In this document: in pieces, positions 38,478 to 48,847 of the stretch | Numbering within the stretch: the first letter of the stretch is position 1 | How the letters are laid out: each line of letters starts with the position of its first letter | Origin: Viscum album | Taxonomy: Eukaryota; Streptophyta; Magnoliopsida; Santalales; Viscaceae | Length of the DNA: 64,000 nt | Reading direction: 5' to 3' | Assembly (NCBI GenBank): GCA_963277665.1 | Contig: OY728142.1 | Coordinates: 10,430,001 to 10,494,000, forward strand | The notes under the pieces: generated by a model | Told to the model about the DNA's origin: nothing | Database searches by the model: none | What the model saw: the letters and a program-made list of their open reading frames with translations, nothing else | Translations under genes and position numbers: made by a program

Positions 38478-38965
38478 TTTTCAAAATGGACTTCATTTAT
38501 GGATTCGGAGTATCGAATTTAGCCTAAGGTGAAATTTTTGTACTTTTCGGATAACTTTCATATTCCGATGAATAGTGAAAATTACTAAATTATAATTAAA
38601 AACAACTTTTTTAATCGAAATAATTAATAGTGATAAATCATTAATTTGAGTGGTTTTAAAGTATATTTAGAATATATTTTTACAATTTAATACAATGTTG
38701 GTCATTGGATGTAATTGCACATTTAAACCAGACATAAACAAGTGTCAATCTTTTGATAGATATTGTTTCTTAAAAACACGCTATTTGTTTTAACAGCGGG
38801 ATTTAATTATAAAATTAATTAATGCAACTTCTATGTTATGAATTTGGTAAAATAGACATCATTTTTGAATTCGGAATATGAAATATAGCTTAGGATGAAA
38901 TTTTGGCATTTTTCTGAAAACCTTCAATTTTTGATGAATAGTGAAACTACTAAGTGGTAGGTTAA
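38478..38965 (+). repeat. Diverged direct duplication within U3
   Basis: 38478-38585 (ATGGACTTCATTTATGGATT ... GATGAATAGTGAAAATTACT) and 38849-38965 (ATAGACATCATTTTTGAATT ... GATGAATAGTGAAACTACT) are diverged copies about 370 bases apart. The chromovirus LTR has this block once. It contributes to the longer U3 here (TATA at 1.83 kb against 1.37 kb). Confidence 0.7.
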
Positions 38966-40062
38966 AAACTGAATTTTGCATAAAACTTAATTTTACCGCT
39001 TCTGTGAATGGAATTTCGAAAATCCGAGAGACACGATTATTATCAAGGACTAAAATGTGGTTCAATGAGATGAAAATAATTTTTTGGTGAATAGTAACTT
39101 TTTACTTTTTTTACCACGGTTAATAGTAAATAGGGTAACTAAGGGTAAATATGATATTAATATTACCCTAACACATGTCCTAATTCTATTGGACAAGTGT
39201 AATTCGACCAAAAACAAACTTAGGAATAAAATATGACCATTTAGGCCCACTTGGATTAGATTAGGACATTTATTATTAATTTATTTAAAGAAGGGTTAAA
39301 ATAGTTAAAATCAAAGTTTAATAAGTAAATCATTTGTAATATGGGGTTATACATAAGATAAATTCGACTATAAATATTCATTAGAAAGCTAAAAAGATTT
39401 CCTACATAATGGTATTTTATTTGTAATTTTTAGACATCAAATAATTTAATTTATTTATGACACAACGATGATGCAGTAATTATCTTTTTAATGAAATATT
39501 GACATAATTGATGTTATAAGCACCAAAATAAATGTAATTTGAGATTTTTTATGAATTCCACTAATTTTCTAGGTTACTATGATATATTAATGTTGATTTA
39601 ATCAACTTGGTTCGAACATTTAATTCTGTTATGACTTTCACAAAAATCATATATCAAATAGTGTCAAAATTGACACAAAATAGTTTTTAAATCAAATATT
39701 ATATTATTAATTGTTATTTTATTCCTAAAAATCTAAGGTTCGGCCAAATGACTTAGATAAGGATATATATATTAATAATAAACAATTTGGGGTTCGTTTG
39801 GCATGTTATAGTAAGTGTATTAACCATATAGTGAAAGAAAACAAAAAGACACGGTAAAAGTTAAATTATTTAACTTAGAGTTAAATCTAATTGATAAGGT
39901 TTAAAATAATATCCAAACATGTCTAAATTTGATTGGTTGATGAGATTACAACCCTATATCATCTAATCTTCGAATATGATTCATTTTTTGAGGTTTTTAA
40001 GTGGGGTTAGATTTATTATAAATTAATATTTTTAAGAATTCCTAAGGTGCCCCTCTCCTCCC

Positions 40063-40072
40063 CTATAAAAGG
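40063..40072 (+). promoter_or_regulatory. LTR TATA box
   Basis: CTATAAAAGG in CTCCTCCCCTATAAAAGG, followed by a C-rich stretch (CACCTCCTCCCCCTCCTCC). Transcription would start about 30 bases further on. Confidence 0.82.
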
Positions 40073-40403
40073 ACACCTCCTCCCCCTCCTCCTCACACCA
40101 ATTTGAGCTCTCAAGCTCGGCCAACCCCTGCCAAAATCTCTTCTCCACTTACCTAGCAACATCCTAGAGGTTCTGGTCTTCCTCAAAGACCAATTCTAGT
40201 GCCCTAAGAGGAGGTCTCAAAGAGGCGCTTCAAAGAAGAGGTAATTACCGTTACCAATTCTTTTATCTTTATTTCTTCTTCCACTTCTTCGTAGGTTGTT
40301 TCATTATGAAGTAATAACATCAGTATCACTCATATACTGATATGTTATTATAAGTATGAAACAACCCTATTTCACCATCTATCCATCCTACGGAAAAAGA
40401 AAT

Positions 40404-40837
40404 CACCGCGCGTGCGTACGTACGGAATACCGTCTCCACGCCGTGGTGTAATCTATTTTCCACCACCACCTTACAAGGATGGGTATAATGGTGTAAAGAA
40501 TAACTATACATAGTTATTACAACATCATATTGATTCTGATATATTGTATAATTCACTCCAATTCAATTCAATACTTATAGAAATGATATCATCGCTCGTG
40601 CGTACGTACGGACTACCGTCTCCACGACGCGATGAGATTCATTCTCCATATTAACCATTTAAGAATGATTATAAAGTATATATAAGAAATAATAATGAAA
40701 TATATGACATTATAAAGCTACTGGATTTATGTATATATATACATATGTATGTCATCTACTTACTTCCATTTCAAGACAATAAGGAAAGGAAAACAACGTT
40801 CATGCGTACGTACGGACTACCGTCTCCATGAACGGTG
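40404..40837 (+). other. Leader hairpin modules, three copies
   Basis: Copies at 40404-40448, 40590-40634 and 40794-40837, spaced 186 and 204. Each is arm, core, arm. Core: CGTACGT, then stem ACGG and CCGT around ACTA (AATA in copy 1), then CTC. Arms: copy 2 CATCGCTCGTG and CACGACGCGATG (11 pairs, one bulge); copy 3 CAACGTTCATG and CATGAACGGTG (10 of 11 pairs); copy 1 CACCGCGCGTG and CACGCCGTGGTG (outer four and inner four pair). The arms differ in sequence but stay complementary. The modules lie in the RNA leader. Confidence 0.9.
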
Positions 40838-41167
40838 TTTTTCATTTTATTTATCTACCTATTATATATATATATATACTGAATATATATGATATATAAA
40901 TCATATTTTATATTCTGGAAGTAAGTAAATCATGATATAAGTAATAATGATGTCAAGAAAAACAAGTCAAAACACCTACGATAAATGAAATGATTTTACC
41001 CAAAACGCTTCTTTAACATGGAATTTACAAAAGAACGGGTAATATAATGTCATAAGTGAACCATATATGATATCATAACAATGAATATGATTCTGTAATA
41101 AGTCAATGACATTATTTAAATCATTATACAGGAGGTTCGGACACATACGAAGCAAATCGGACCTAAG

Positions 41168-42234
41168 GTAAGGGAAATATCACAATCTCATTTTTATCCG
41201 AGATTGTTTGTACTTTGAAATTTACTGGGGTATATTTTATCATCCACATCCATGTTTCCTCAATATGTAATGTTATTTACAACAACCTACAATTGTTTAA
41301 ATCCAATTTTACCCTTCGGTGAGTTTTTAGTAAATGATATGAAAGGAATCTTTTGTCGTTTTTCGTACGAGGTACTTTTTGACTTTTCCGACAAAAGTAC
41401 GAAGAATGTTTTTTTTAACTTATACGGCACGAACGGATTTCTACTGTTTTATGAAGCCTTATTTTCATGAAGCTTCCTCTAAAAGATTTTATGACTATTT
41501 TCAATAAAATATCTTTCTTTTAAAATTGCATGATGTTTTGTGAAAAGAAATTGATTTTGAAGAAGAAAGGATATTTTCCTCAAGAATTCAATTCAAGTGT
41601 TTTATCAAAATTATTTTCCATCTAAGATAATAAAGGGTTCTGTTTCTATCCATATTTTTACATTGATTTGACTATGTTGTGATGGAATTATGTTTATGAA
41701 TTCCTTTATCTTATATGAATGGTTTTATGATGTCATGTTGTTTAAGAATCCCATTTTTATTACATGGGTTATGCAATGATGTATGATTTATGATTTTGTG
41801 GCACACATAAGAAAGGATTCATTAAGAGATGGGTGGGACCTATATCTCCCTCCAATGCATTGGGTAAAGATTTTATATCTCATGAGATAGACATGGCTGG
41901 AATGGTAGGTTATACCGGTTCAGTGAAACAGGACTGAAACGAGGATTACTCGATTCAGAAAGGGACTTTGTCCACTAAGAGAGTCTTGGCAATGAGTCTT
42001 GACTAACAAGAAATGATTCTCTATGATTATGTGTGTATGCCACAATGAGTAATGTTTTAAGTTATGATTTCATTTCACTACTATGATTTATCCCATGTTA
42101 TGAAATTATGCTCTCTTTTGCAGGTTAAGATTTCCAAAAAAGTTATGTTCTTATGAAAATTATGTGATTGATATTTCTTTTGTTTACCCTTACTGAGCAT
42201 TTGAGCTCACCCTTTTATGTTTTCTTTTCCCCAG
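41168..42234 (+). other. Candidate leader intron
   Basis: Donor AAG|GTAAGG at 41168, branch-like TACTGAG at 42191-42197 and acceptor TTTTCTTTTCCCCAG ending at 42234: 1067 nt. The pair is kept in the chromovirus LTR (1058 nt). An alternative acceptor, TTGGGTTTTAG, ends at 42678, three bases before the gag start. Removal would delete much of U5 from the RNA. Prediction only. Confidence 0.42.
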
Positions 42235-42440
42235 GATATAAAGAAAGGTTTTAGGTAAAAAAAAAGGGATGACCTTTATGGGAGATATTGAAGAACTCTC
42301 ACCACGATTAGAAGATTACGTTCCGAGTTTCCAAAGACACTAAACTATTACGATCCTTTAGTGTGTGTTTTTGTTATGTACTAAGTATTCCGCAAATGTA
42401 ATGTAATGTCCATGTACGATAAGCTACGGGTCTCTACAGT

Positions 42441-42452
42441 TGGTATCAGAGG
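42441..42452 (+). other. Primer binding site, initiator Met tRNA
   Basis: TGGTATCAGAGG, two bases after the LTR. Standard plant initiator-Met primer site. Confidence 0.92.
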
Positions 42453-42681
42453 AAAGGTTTAGTCAACCTTTGGAAACTAGGATGCGAAAACATTAGTGAG
42501 ATCCCTAGAGATATTTCTAAGGTATGTCTAGGGATGCCCCTAAGGATAAGTATACGTATAGGATATAGTTCTAGAACTATGGTAACGATATTAGATTAAA
42601 CCAAAGATGATAGATATTTATGTTACTCCCCCTTTATTACGATTTTTGCCTCTCACACTATTCTTTTTTGGGTTTTAGAAT

Positions 42682-43215
42682 ATGGCTGGAAACAAGATGA
42701 TTCACGATAATGGAGGATATGATGGACAATGGAATGATATTCTTCATGAGCAACCAAATGAAATGGGATTTGGATGTCCAAACATCATTATTATGCCGAA
42801 TCAACAATCTCACAACATGATCAATAAAGTAAAATTTGGTAAGTTTCCTAACTCGACTAATAAGAGAAAGATGGAGTTCCATGATGATCATAGAGGAAAG
42901 AAAGTTCAATTTCCCCTATGTAAATCATGTGGGAAGAGGCATCAAGGAGAATGTTTCAAAAGAACTGGAAGATGCTTTGGGTGTGGAAAAGAAGGACACA
43001 AAGCCAGTAAGTGCAAAGGAAAAGGTTCAGTTAACACCATGGATGAGGATAATGGTATTGCTACGACATCAACAATGGTTAAATGTTTTAAATGTGGAAT
43101 GTATGGGCATTATGCAAACCAATGCCCTAAGGGAAAGTCTCATGAAGAGAATCAGTATGGTCGTATGGGAAGTATTTATGTTGATGATGATGAAGAAACT
43201 ACAAATGATATGTGA
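42682..43215 (+). CDS. Nucleocapsid-like Gag fragment
   Basis: A 177-residue open frame starting at the first ATG after the leader (MAGNKM). Residues 1-75 are polar, without a recognised capsid fold. Three Cys/His knuckles follow: C80-C83-H87-C91 (short, CX2CX3HX3C), C98-C101-H106-C111 and C135-C138-H143-C148 (both classic CX2CX4HX4C). The end is acidic (DDDEE). The knuckle series is like that of Del/Tekay Gag, and the chromovirus here has the decayed equivalent. Matrix and capsid parts are missing, so it could bind element RNA but not build a particle alone. It is intact and is the only protein the element could encode. Confidence 0.7.
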   Translation: MAGNKMIHDNGGYDGQWNDILHEQPNEMGFGCPNIIIMPNQQSHNMINKVKFGKFPNSTNKRKMEFHDDHRGKKVQFPLCKSCGKRHQGECFKRTGRCFGCGKEGHKASKCKGKGSVNTMDEDNGIATTSTMVKCFKCGMYGHYANQCPKGKSHEENQYGRMGSIYVDDDEETTNDM

Positions 43216-43837
43216 GATGAAAGAAATGTTGAAGCTCGGTCAATCGTCTAAGAATATAGTGGAATGATTACATGTTTATCATGTGTAATGTTGTATAAGT
43301 AATCTCATGGAATAAGGAGACATCTAAGGATTGTTACACTGTTGTCTTTCCTTAAGTTTTGAAAGTGTATGATGAATGGTACCAATAACCATGAAAGGTT
43401 ATTCAGATACTTTTGGAAAGTAGATGATAAGTTCATAATGAAAGGATAAGAAGATAATGAGATGTTTGATTGTATTCATGAGCTCATGATTGATATAAGG
43501 ACTAAGTTATATCATGGTTTGAGTATATAGAATTTTGAGGATTTTGGTATGTGGAAAGTGTTAACTTTAAACTGCATTCATGTTTTCACTAAGGTATTCA
43601 AGAGAATACATGATTAAGAACTTTGAATGTTTGGAATGTGACCAACAAAACATATCTTATGATATATGGGGATCAACGATGGTATTAAATCTCTGGTAAT
43701 CGTTGTCACTATATTATGAGAGTGGACTGCAGTATTATGTATAAGCCTAAAGATTAGACTGGATTATGTTGGACATAAGTTAGTATTGTTTAAGGATAGA
43801 AGATTTTCGATATTATTGATGGGATGTTATAGTAACG
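43216..43837 (+). other. Non-coding interior, left
   Basis: No open frame or pol motif. AT-rich sequence between Gag and the SINE; nothing recognised. Confidence 0.6.
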
Positions 43838-43988
43838 TAGTTTTAGAAAAAGGACAACCTGCAGGACGGGCGACAGCCCATCGCTTCGGACAAGGCTGTA
43901 GGAATCGAACCCACAACCGAAGTGCAACTGGCCTTTATCGCCTACCACTGGCCTACAGGAAGTCCCTGTTTAGTAGAAACTAGTTTTA
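43838..43988 (-). mobile_element. tRNA-derived SINE with T-rich tail
   Basis: Body 43846-43980 (135 bases) between direct repeats TAGTTTTA (43838-43845 and 43981-43988). Minus strand: A-box-like GGCCAGTGGTAG (43942-43953), perfect B box GGTTCGATTCC (43901-43911), 30 bases between them as in a tRNA promoter, then a tRNA-unrelated body and a short CTTTTTC end. T-rich 3' ends occur in plant SINEs such as p-SINE1 and Au. It is locally GC-rich against its surroundings. Not a tRNA gene: no cloverleaf can be closed. Confidence 0.8.
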
Positions 43989-44623
43989 TTATATTAAGCA
44001 GTATGATATATGAAGTATAAGTCCATTTTAGGAACCATATATGATTAATCTCACTATAGATCGACTTATGCATATAATTTTTGCTAATCTTTTGTTTGAG
44101 ACAGATGGAATGACCCGTCATTCTATCACATGATCTGCTAACACTTCATGAATAACAAATTCAACTTCATTTATTTAAGAGATGAAGTGGAAATTGTTCA
44201 AGGCACGAACAACAGTGAGATTGTACCAAAATAAAGTAAGTATTTATTCTAATTCAAATTTTCAACTTTAGGGAAATGATCTTGAAAACCAAAAATGTTG
44301 TCCTAGTGATCTTATACCTGATGAATAAGATGGTACCTTATATCATCACAAATCTATGGATTTGTGATTACTGGCTTTTCCATAGCCATGTTCTCTACCA
44401 CTCTCCATCAGAACATGATGGTTAGATTTCTCTTCCATATCCATATTTTCACCTATGTGGAAACCCAGTGATTAGTTTATTTGGGTAATCGTTACATTTC
44501 ATACTTTAGTTTTTAAAGCCAAGTTTTGGTATTCCTTTTTTACGATGTGGGTTTCTATAAAAGAAACTTTCGAATAGTAAACCATTTATAACCCCGACGA
44601 ATTTCGAGGGCGAAATTCATTTT
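43989..44623 (+). other. Non-coding interior, right
   Basis: No open frame of note. The end (44595-44623) reads GACGAATTTCGAGGGCGAAA, the block that precedes the polypurine tract in Del/Tekay-type elements, where it normally follows the integrase. Confidence 0.6.
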
Positions 44624-44636
44624 AAGGGGGGTAGAA
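44624..44636 (+). other. Polypurine tract of gag-only element
   Basis: AAGGGGGGTAGAA directly before the 3' LTR. Confidence 0.92.
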
Positions 44637-46467
44637 TGTAACAGCCCAAGATTTTATAAAAAATATTCTTTTTAATGTCTTGTGTTGTACGCTACACCAA
44701 AAAGAGCTTGCACAACACACATCCTTGACTTGCCTTGCATTACACGCAATCGCGACCTTCCTCGATAGCGTGTGTTGTACGCAACACCAAGTTTCGCTAA
44801 ACAACGATATGCTATTAAGATATTATTAAAACTAGCTGTTGTGAATAGTAATAACCACTTTTTGAAATTTTGTAAATTTTATTTTTCAAAATGGACTTCA
44901 TTTATGGATTCGGAGTATCGAATTTAGCCTAAGGTGAAATTTTTGTACTTTTCGGATAACTTTCATATTCCGATGAATAGTGAAAATTACTAAATTATAA
45001 TTAAAAACAACTTTTTTAATCGAAATAATTAATAGTGATAAATCATTAATTTGAGTGGTTTTAAAGTATATTTAGAATATATTTTTACAATTTAATACAA
45101 TGTTGGTCATTGGATGTAATTGCACATTTAAACCAGACATAAACAAGTGTCAATCTTTTGATAGATATTGTTTCTTAAAAACACGCTATTTGTTTTAACA
45201 GCGGAATTTAATTATAAAATTAATTAATGCAACTTCTATGTTATGAATTTGGTAAAATAGACTTCATTTTTGAATTCGGAATATGAAATATAGCTTAGGA
45301 TGAAATTTTGGCATTTTTCTGAAAACCTTCAATTTTTGATGAATAGTGAAACTACTAAGTGGTAGGTTAAAAACTGAATTTTGCATAAAACTTAATTTTA
45401 CCGCTTCTGTGAATGGAATTTCGAAAATCCGAGAGACACGGTTATTATCAAGGACTAAAATGTGGTTCAATGAGATGAAAATAATTTTTTGGTGAATAGT
45501 AACTTTTTACTTTTTTTACCACGGTTAATAGTAAATAGGGTAACTAAGGGTAAATATGATATTAATATTACCCTAACACATGTCCTAATTCTATTGGACA
45601 AGTGTAATTCGACCAAAAACAAACTTAGGAATAAAATATGACCATTTAGGCCCACTTGGATTAGATTAGGACATTTATTATTAATTTATTTAAAGAAGGG
45701 TTAAAATAGTTAAAATCAAAGTTTAATAAGTAAATCATTTGTAATATGGGGTTATACATAAGATAAATTCGACTATAAATATTAATTAGAAAGCTAAAAA
45801 GATTTCCTACATAATGGTATTTTATTTGTAATTTTTAGACATCAGATAATTTAATTTATTTATGACACAACGATGATGCAGTAATTATCTTTTTAATGAA
45901 ATATTGACATAATTGATGTTATAAGCACCAAAATAAATGTAATTTGAGATTTTTTATGAATTCCACTAATTTTCTAGGTTACTATGATATATTAATGTTG
46001 ATTTAATCAACTTGGTTCGAACATTTAATTCTGTTATGACTTTCACAAAAATCATATATCAAATAGTGTCAAAATTGACACAAAATAGTTTTTAAATCAA
46101 ATATTATATTATTAATTGTTATTTTATTCCTAAAAATCTAAGGTTCGGCCAAATGACTTAGATAAGGATATATATATTAATAATAAACAATTTGGGGTTC
46201 GTTTGGCATGTTATAGTAAGTGTATTAACCATATAGTGAAAGAAAACAAAAAGACACGGTAAAAGTTAAATTATTTAACTTAGAGTTAAATCTAATTGAT
46301 AAGGTTTAAAATAATATCCAAACATGTCTAAATTTGATTGGTTGATGAGATTACAACCCTATCTCATCTAATCTTCGAATATGAGTCATTTTTGGAGGTT
46401 TTTAAGTGGGGTTAGATTTATTATAAATTAATATTTTTAAGAATTCCTAAGGTGCCCCTCTCCTCCC

Positions 46468-46477
46468 CTATAAAAGG
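46468..46477 (+). promoter_or_regulatory. LTR TATA box
   Basis: CTATAAAAGG, identical to 40063-40072. In the 3' LTR it could drive read-out transcription into the Sirevirus-like element. Confidence 0.78.
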
Positions 46478-46808
46478 ACACCTCCTCCCCCTCCTCCTCA
46501 CACCAATTTGAGCTCTCAAGCTCGGCCAACCCCTGCCAAAATCTCTTCTCCACTTCCCTAGCAACATCCTAGAGGTTCTGGTCTTCCTCAAAGACCAATT
46601 CTAGTGCCCTAAGAGGAGGTCTCAAAGAGGCGCTTCAAAGAAGAGGTAATTACCGTTACCAATTCTTTTATCTTTATTTCTTCTTCCACTTCTTCTTAGG
46701 TTGTTTCATTATGAAGTAATAACATCAGTATCACTCATATACTGATATGTTATTATAAGTATGAAACAACCCTATTTCACCATCTATCCATCCTACGGAA
46801 AAAGAAAT

Positions 46809-47242
46809 CACCGCGCGTGCGTACGTACGGAATACCGTCTCCACGCCGTGGTGTAATCTATTTTCCACCACCACCTTACAAGGATGGGTATAATGGTGTA
46901 AAGAATAACTATACATAGTTATTACAACATCATATTGATTCTGATATATTGTATAATTCACTCCAATTCAATTCAATACTTATAGAAATGATATCATCGC
47001 TCGTGCGTACGTACGGACTACCGTCTCCACGACGCGATGAGATTCATTCTCCATATTAACCATTTAAGAATGATTATAAAGTATATATAAGAAATAATAA
47101 TGAAATATATGACATTATAAAGCTACTGGATTTATGTATATATATACATATGTATGTCATCTACTTACTTCCATTTCAAGACAATAAGGAAAGGAAAACA
47201 ACGTTCATGCGTACGTACGGACTACCGTCTCCATGAACGGTG
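46809..47242 (+). other. Leader hairpin modules, three copies
   Basis: Copies at 46809-46853, 46995-47039 and 47199-47242, identical to those at 40404-40837. Confidence 0.9.
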
Positions 47243-48842
47243 TTTTTCATTTTATTTATCTACCTATTATATATATATATATACTGAATATATATGATAT
47301 ATAAATCATATTTTATATTCTGGAAGTAAGTAAATCATGATATAAGTAATAATGATGTCAAGAACAACAAGTCAAAACACCTACGATAAATGAAATGATT
47401 TTACCCAAAACGCTTCTTTAACATGGAATTTACAAAAGAACGGGTAATATAATGTCATAAGTGAACCATATATGATATCATAACAATGAATATGATTCTG
47501 TAATAAGTCAATGACATTATTTAAATCATTATACAGGAGGTTCGGACACATACGAAGCAAATCGGACCTAAGGTAAGGGAAATATCACAATCTCATTTTT
47601 ATCCGAGATTGTTTGTACTTTGAAATTTACTGGGGTATATTTTATCATCCACATCCATGTTTCCTCAATATGTAATGTTATTTACAACAACCTACAATTG
47701 TTTAAATCCAATTTTACCCTTCGGTGAGTTTTTAGTAAATGATATGAAAGGAATCTTTTGTCGTTTTTCGTACGAGGTACTTTTTGACTTTTCCGACAAA
47801 AGTACGAAGAATGTTTTTTTTAACTTATACGGCACGAACGGATTTCTACTGTTTTATGAAGCCTTATTTTCATGAAGCTTCCTCTAAAAGATTTTATGAC
47901 TATTTTCAATAAAATATCTTTCTTTTAAAATTGCATGATGTTTTGTGAAAAGAAATTGATTTTGAAGAAGAAAGGATATTTTCCTCAAGAATTCAATTCA
48001 AGTGTTTTATCAAAATTATTTTCCATCTAAGATAATAAAGGGTTCTGTTTCTATCCATATTTTTACATTGATTTGACTATGTTGTGATGGAATTATGTTT
48101 ATGAATTCCTTTATCTTATATGAATGGTTTTATGATGTCATGTTGTTTAAGAATCCCATTTTTATTACATGGGTTATGCAATGATGTATGATTTATGATT
48201 TTGTGGCACACATAAGAAAGGATTCATTAAGAGATGGGTGGGACCTATATCTCCCTCCAATGCATTGGGTAAAGATTTTATATCTCATGAGATAGACATG
48301 GCTGGAATGGTAGGTTATACCGGTTCAGTGAAACAGGACTGAAACGAGGATTACTCGATTCAGAAAGGGACTTTGTCCACTAAGATAGTCTTGGCAATGA
48401 GTCTTGACTAACAAGAAATGATTCTCTATGATTATGTGTGTATGCCACAATGAGTAATGTTTTAAGTTATGATTTCATTTCACTACTATGATTTATCCCA
48501 TGTTATGAAATTATGCTCTCTTTTGCAGGTTAAGATTTCCAAAAAAGTTATGTTCTTATGAAAATTATGTGATTGATATTTCTTTTGTTTACCCTTACTG
48601 AGCATTTGAGCTCACCCTTTTATGTTTTCTTTTCCCCAGGATATAAAGAAAGGTTTTAGGTAAAAAAAAGGGATGACCTTTATGGGAGATATTGAAGAAC
48701 TCTCACCACGATTAGAAGATTACGTTCCGAGTTTCCAAAGACACTAAACTATTACGATCCTTTAGTGTGTGTTTTTGTTATGTACTAAGTATTCCGCAAA
48801 TGTAATTTAATGTCCATGTACGATAAGCTACGGGTCTCTACA

Positions 48843-48847
48843 TTCTG
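48843..48847. repeat. Target-site duplication TTCTG, right
   Basis: Matches 38227-38231 exactly. Confidence 0.95.

Larger units (their letters stand above)
38232..42438 (+). repeat. 5' LTR of young gag-only element (4207 bp)
   Basis: TGTAACAGCCC ... GGTCTCTACA. Layout: U3 inverted repeat (38367-38382), a duplicated U3 block (38478-38585 and 38849-38965), TATA box (40063-40072), three hairpin modules (40404-40837), donor-like site (41167/41168) and acceptor-like site (42232-42234). An AT microsatellite lies at about 40861-40880. Small open frames inside occur at equal positions in both LTRs and look non-coding. Confidence 0.97.
38232..48842 (+). mobile_element. Young gag-only LTR retrotransposon
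   Basis: LTRs 38232-42438 (4207 bp) and 44637-48842 (4206 bp), a perfect TTCTG duplication, primer site, polypurine tract and a 2198 bp interior coding only for a nucleocapsid-like Gag piece. There is no pol. This matches the described class of terminal-repeat retrotransposons with a GAG domain (TR-GAG). I counted about 14 substitutions and one A-run difference between the LTRs, so about 99.6% identity: a recent insertion. It shares hairpin modules, a U3 inverted repeat and knuckle type with the chromovirus at 7626-19774, which suggests that a Del/Tekay element supplies its enzymes. Confidence 0.93.
44637..48842 (+). repeat. 3' LTR of young gag-only element (4206 bp)
   Basis: Copy of 38232-42438 shifted by 6405 bases, with about 14 substitutions and one base fewer in the A-run near 48662. 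TATA box 46468-46477, U3 inverted repeat 44772-44787. No gene. Confidence 0.97.

Noticed and set aside
38172..39250. Open frames of 62-123 codons inside the gag-only LTR, repeated in the other LTR.
   Set aside because: They recur only because the LTRs are copies, run in both directions, and overlap U3 regulatory sequence.
43880..43960. A possible tRNA gene on the minus strand (A-box-like and B box).
   Set aside because: No acceptor stem or anticodon arm can be closed, and flanking 8-bp direct repeats mark a SINE.
43786..43983. A 65-codon plus-strand frame.
   Set aside because: It runs antisense through the SINE and has no family features.
9245..47242. Regularly spaced near-identical repeats with unlike spacers suggested a CRISPR-like array.
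   Set aside because: Plant retrotransposon context, 190-nt spacing, only two or three units, and the same modules in several LTRs: not CRISPR.
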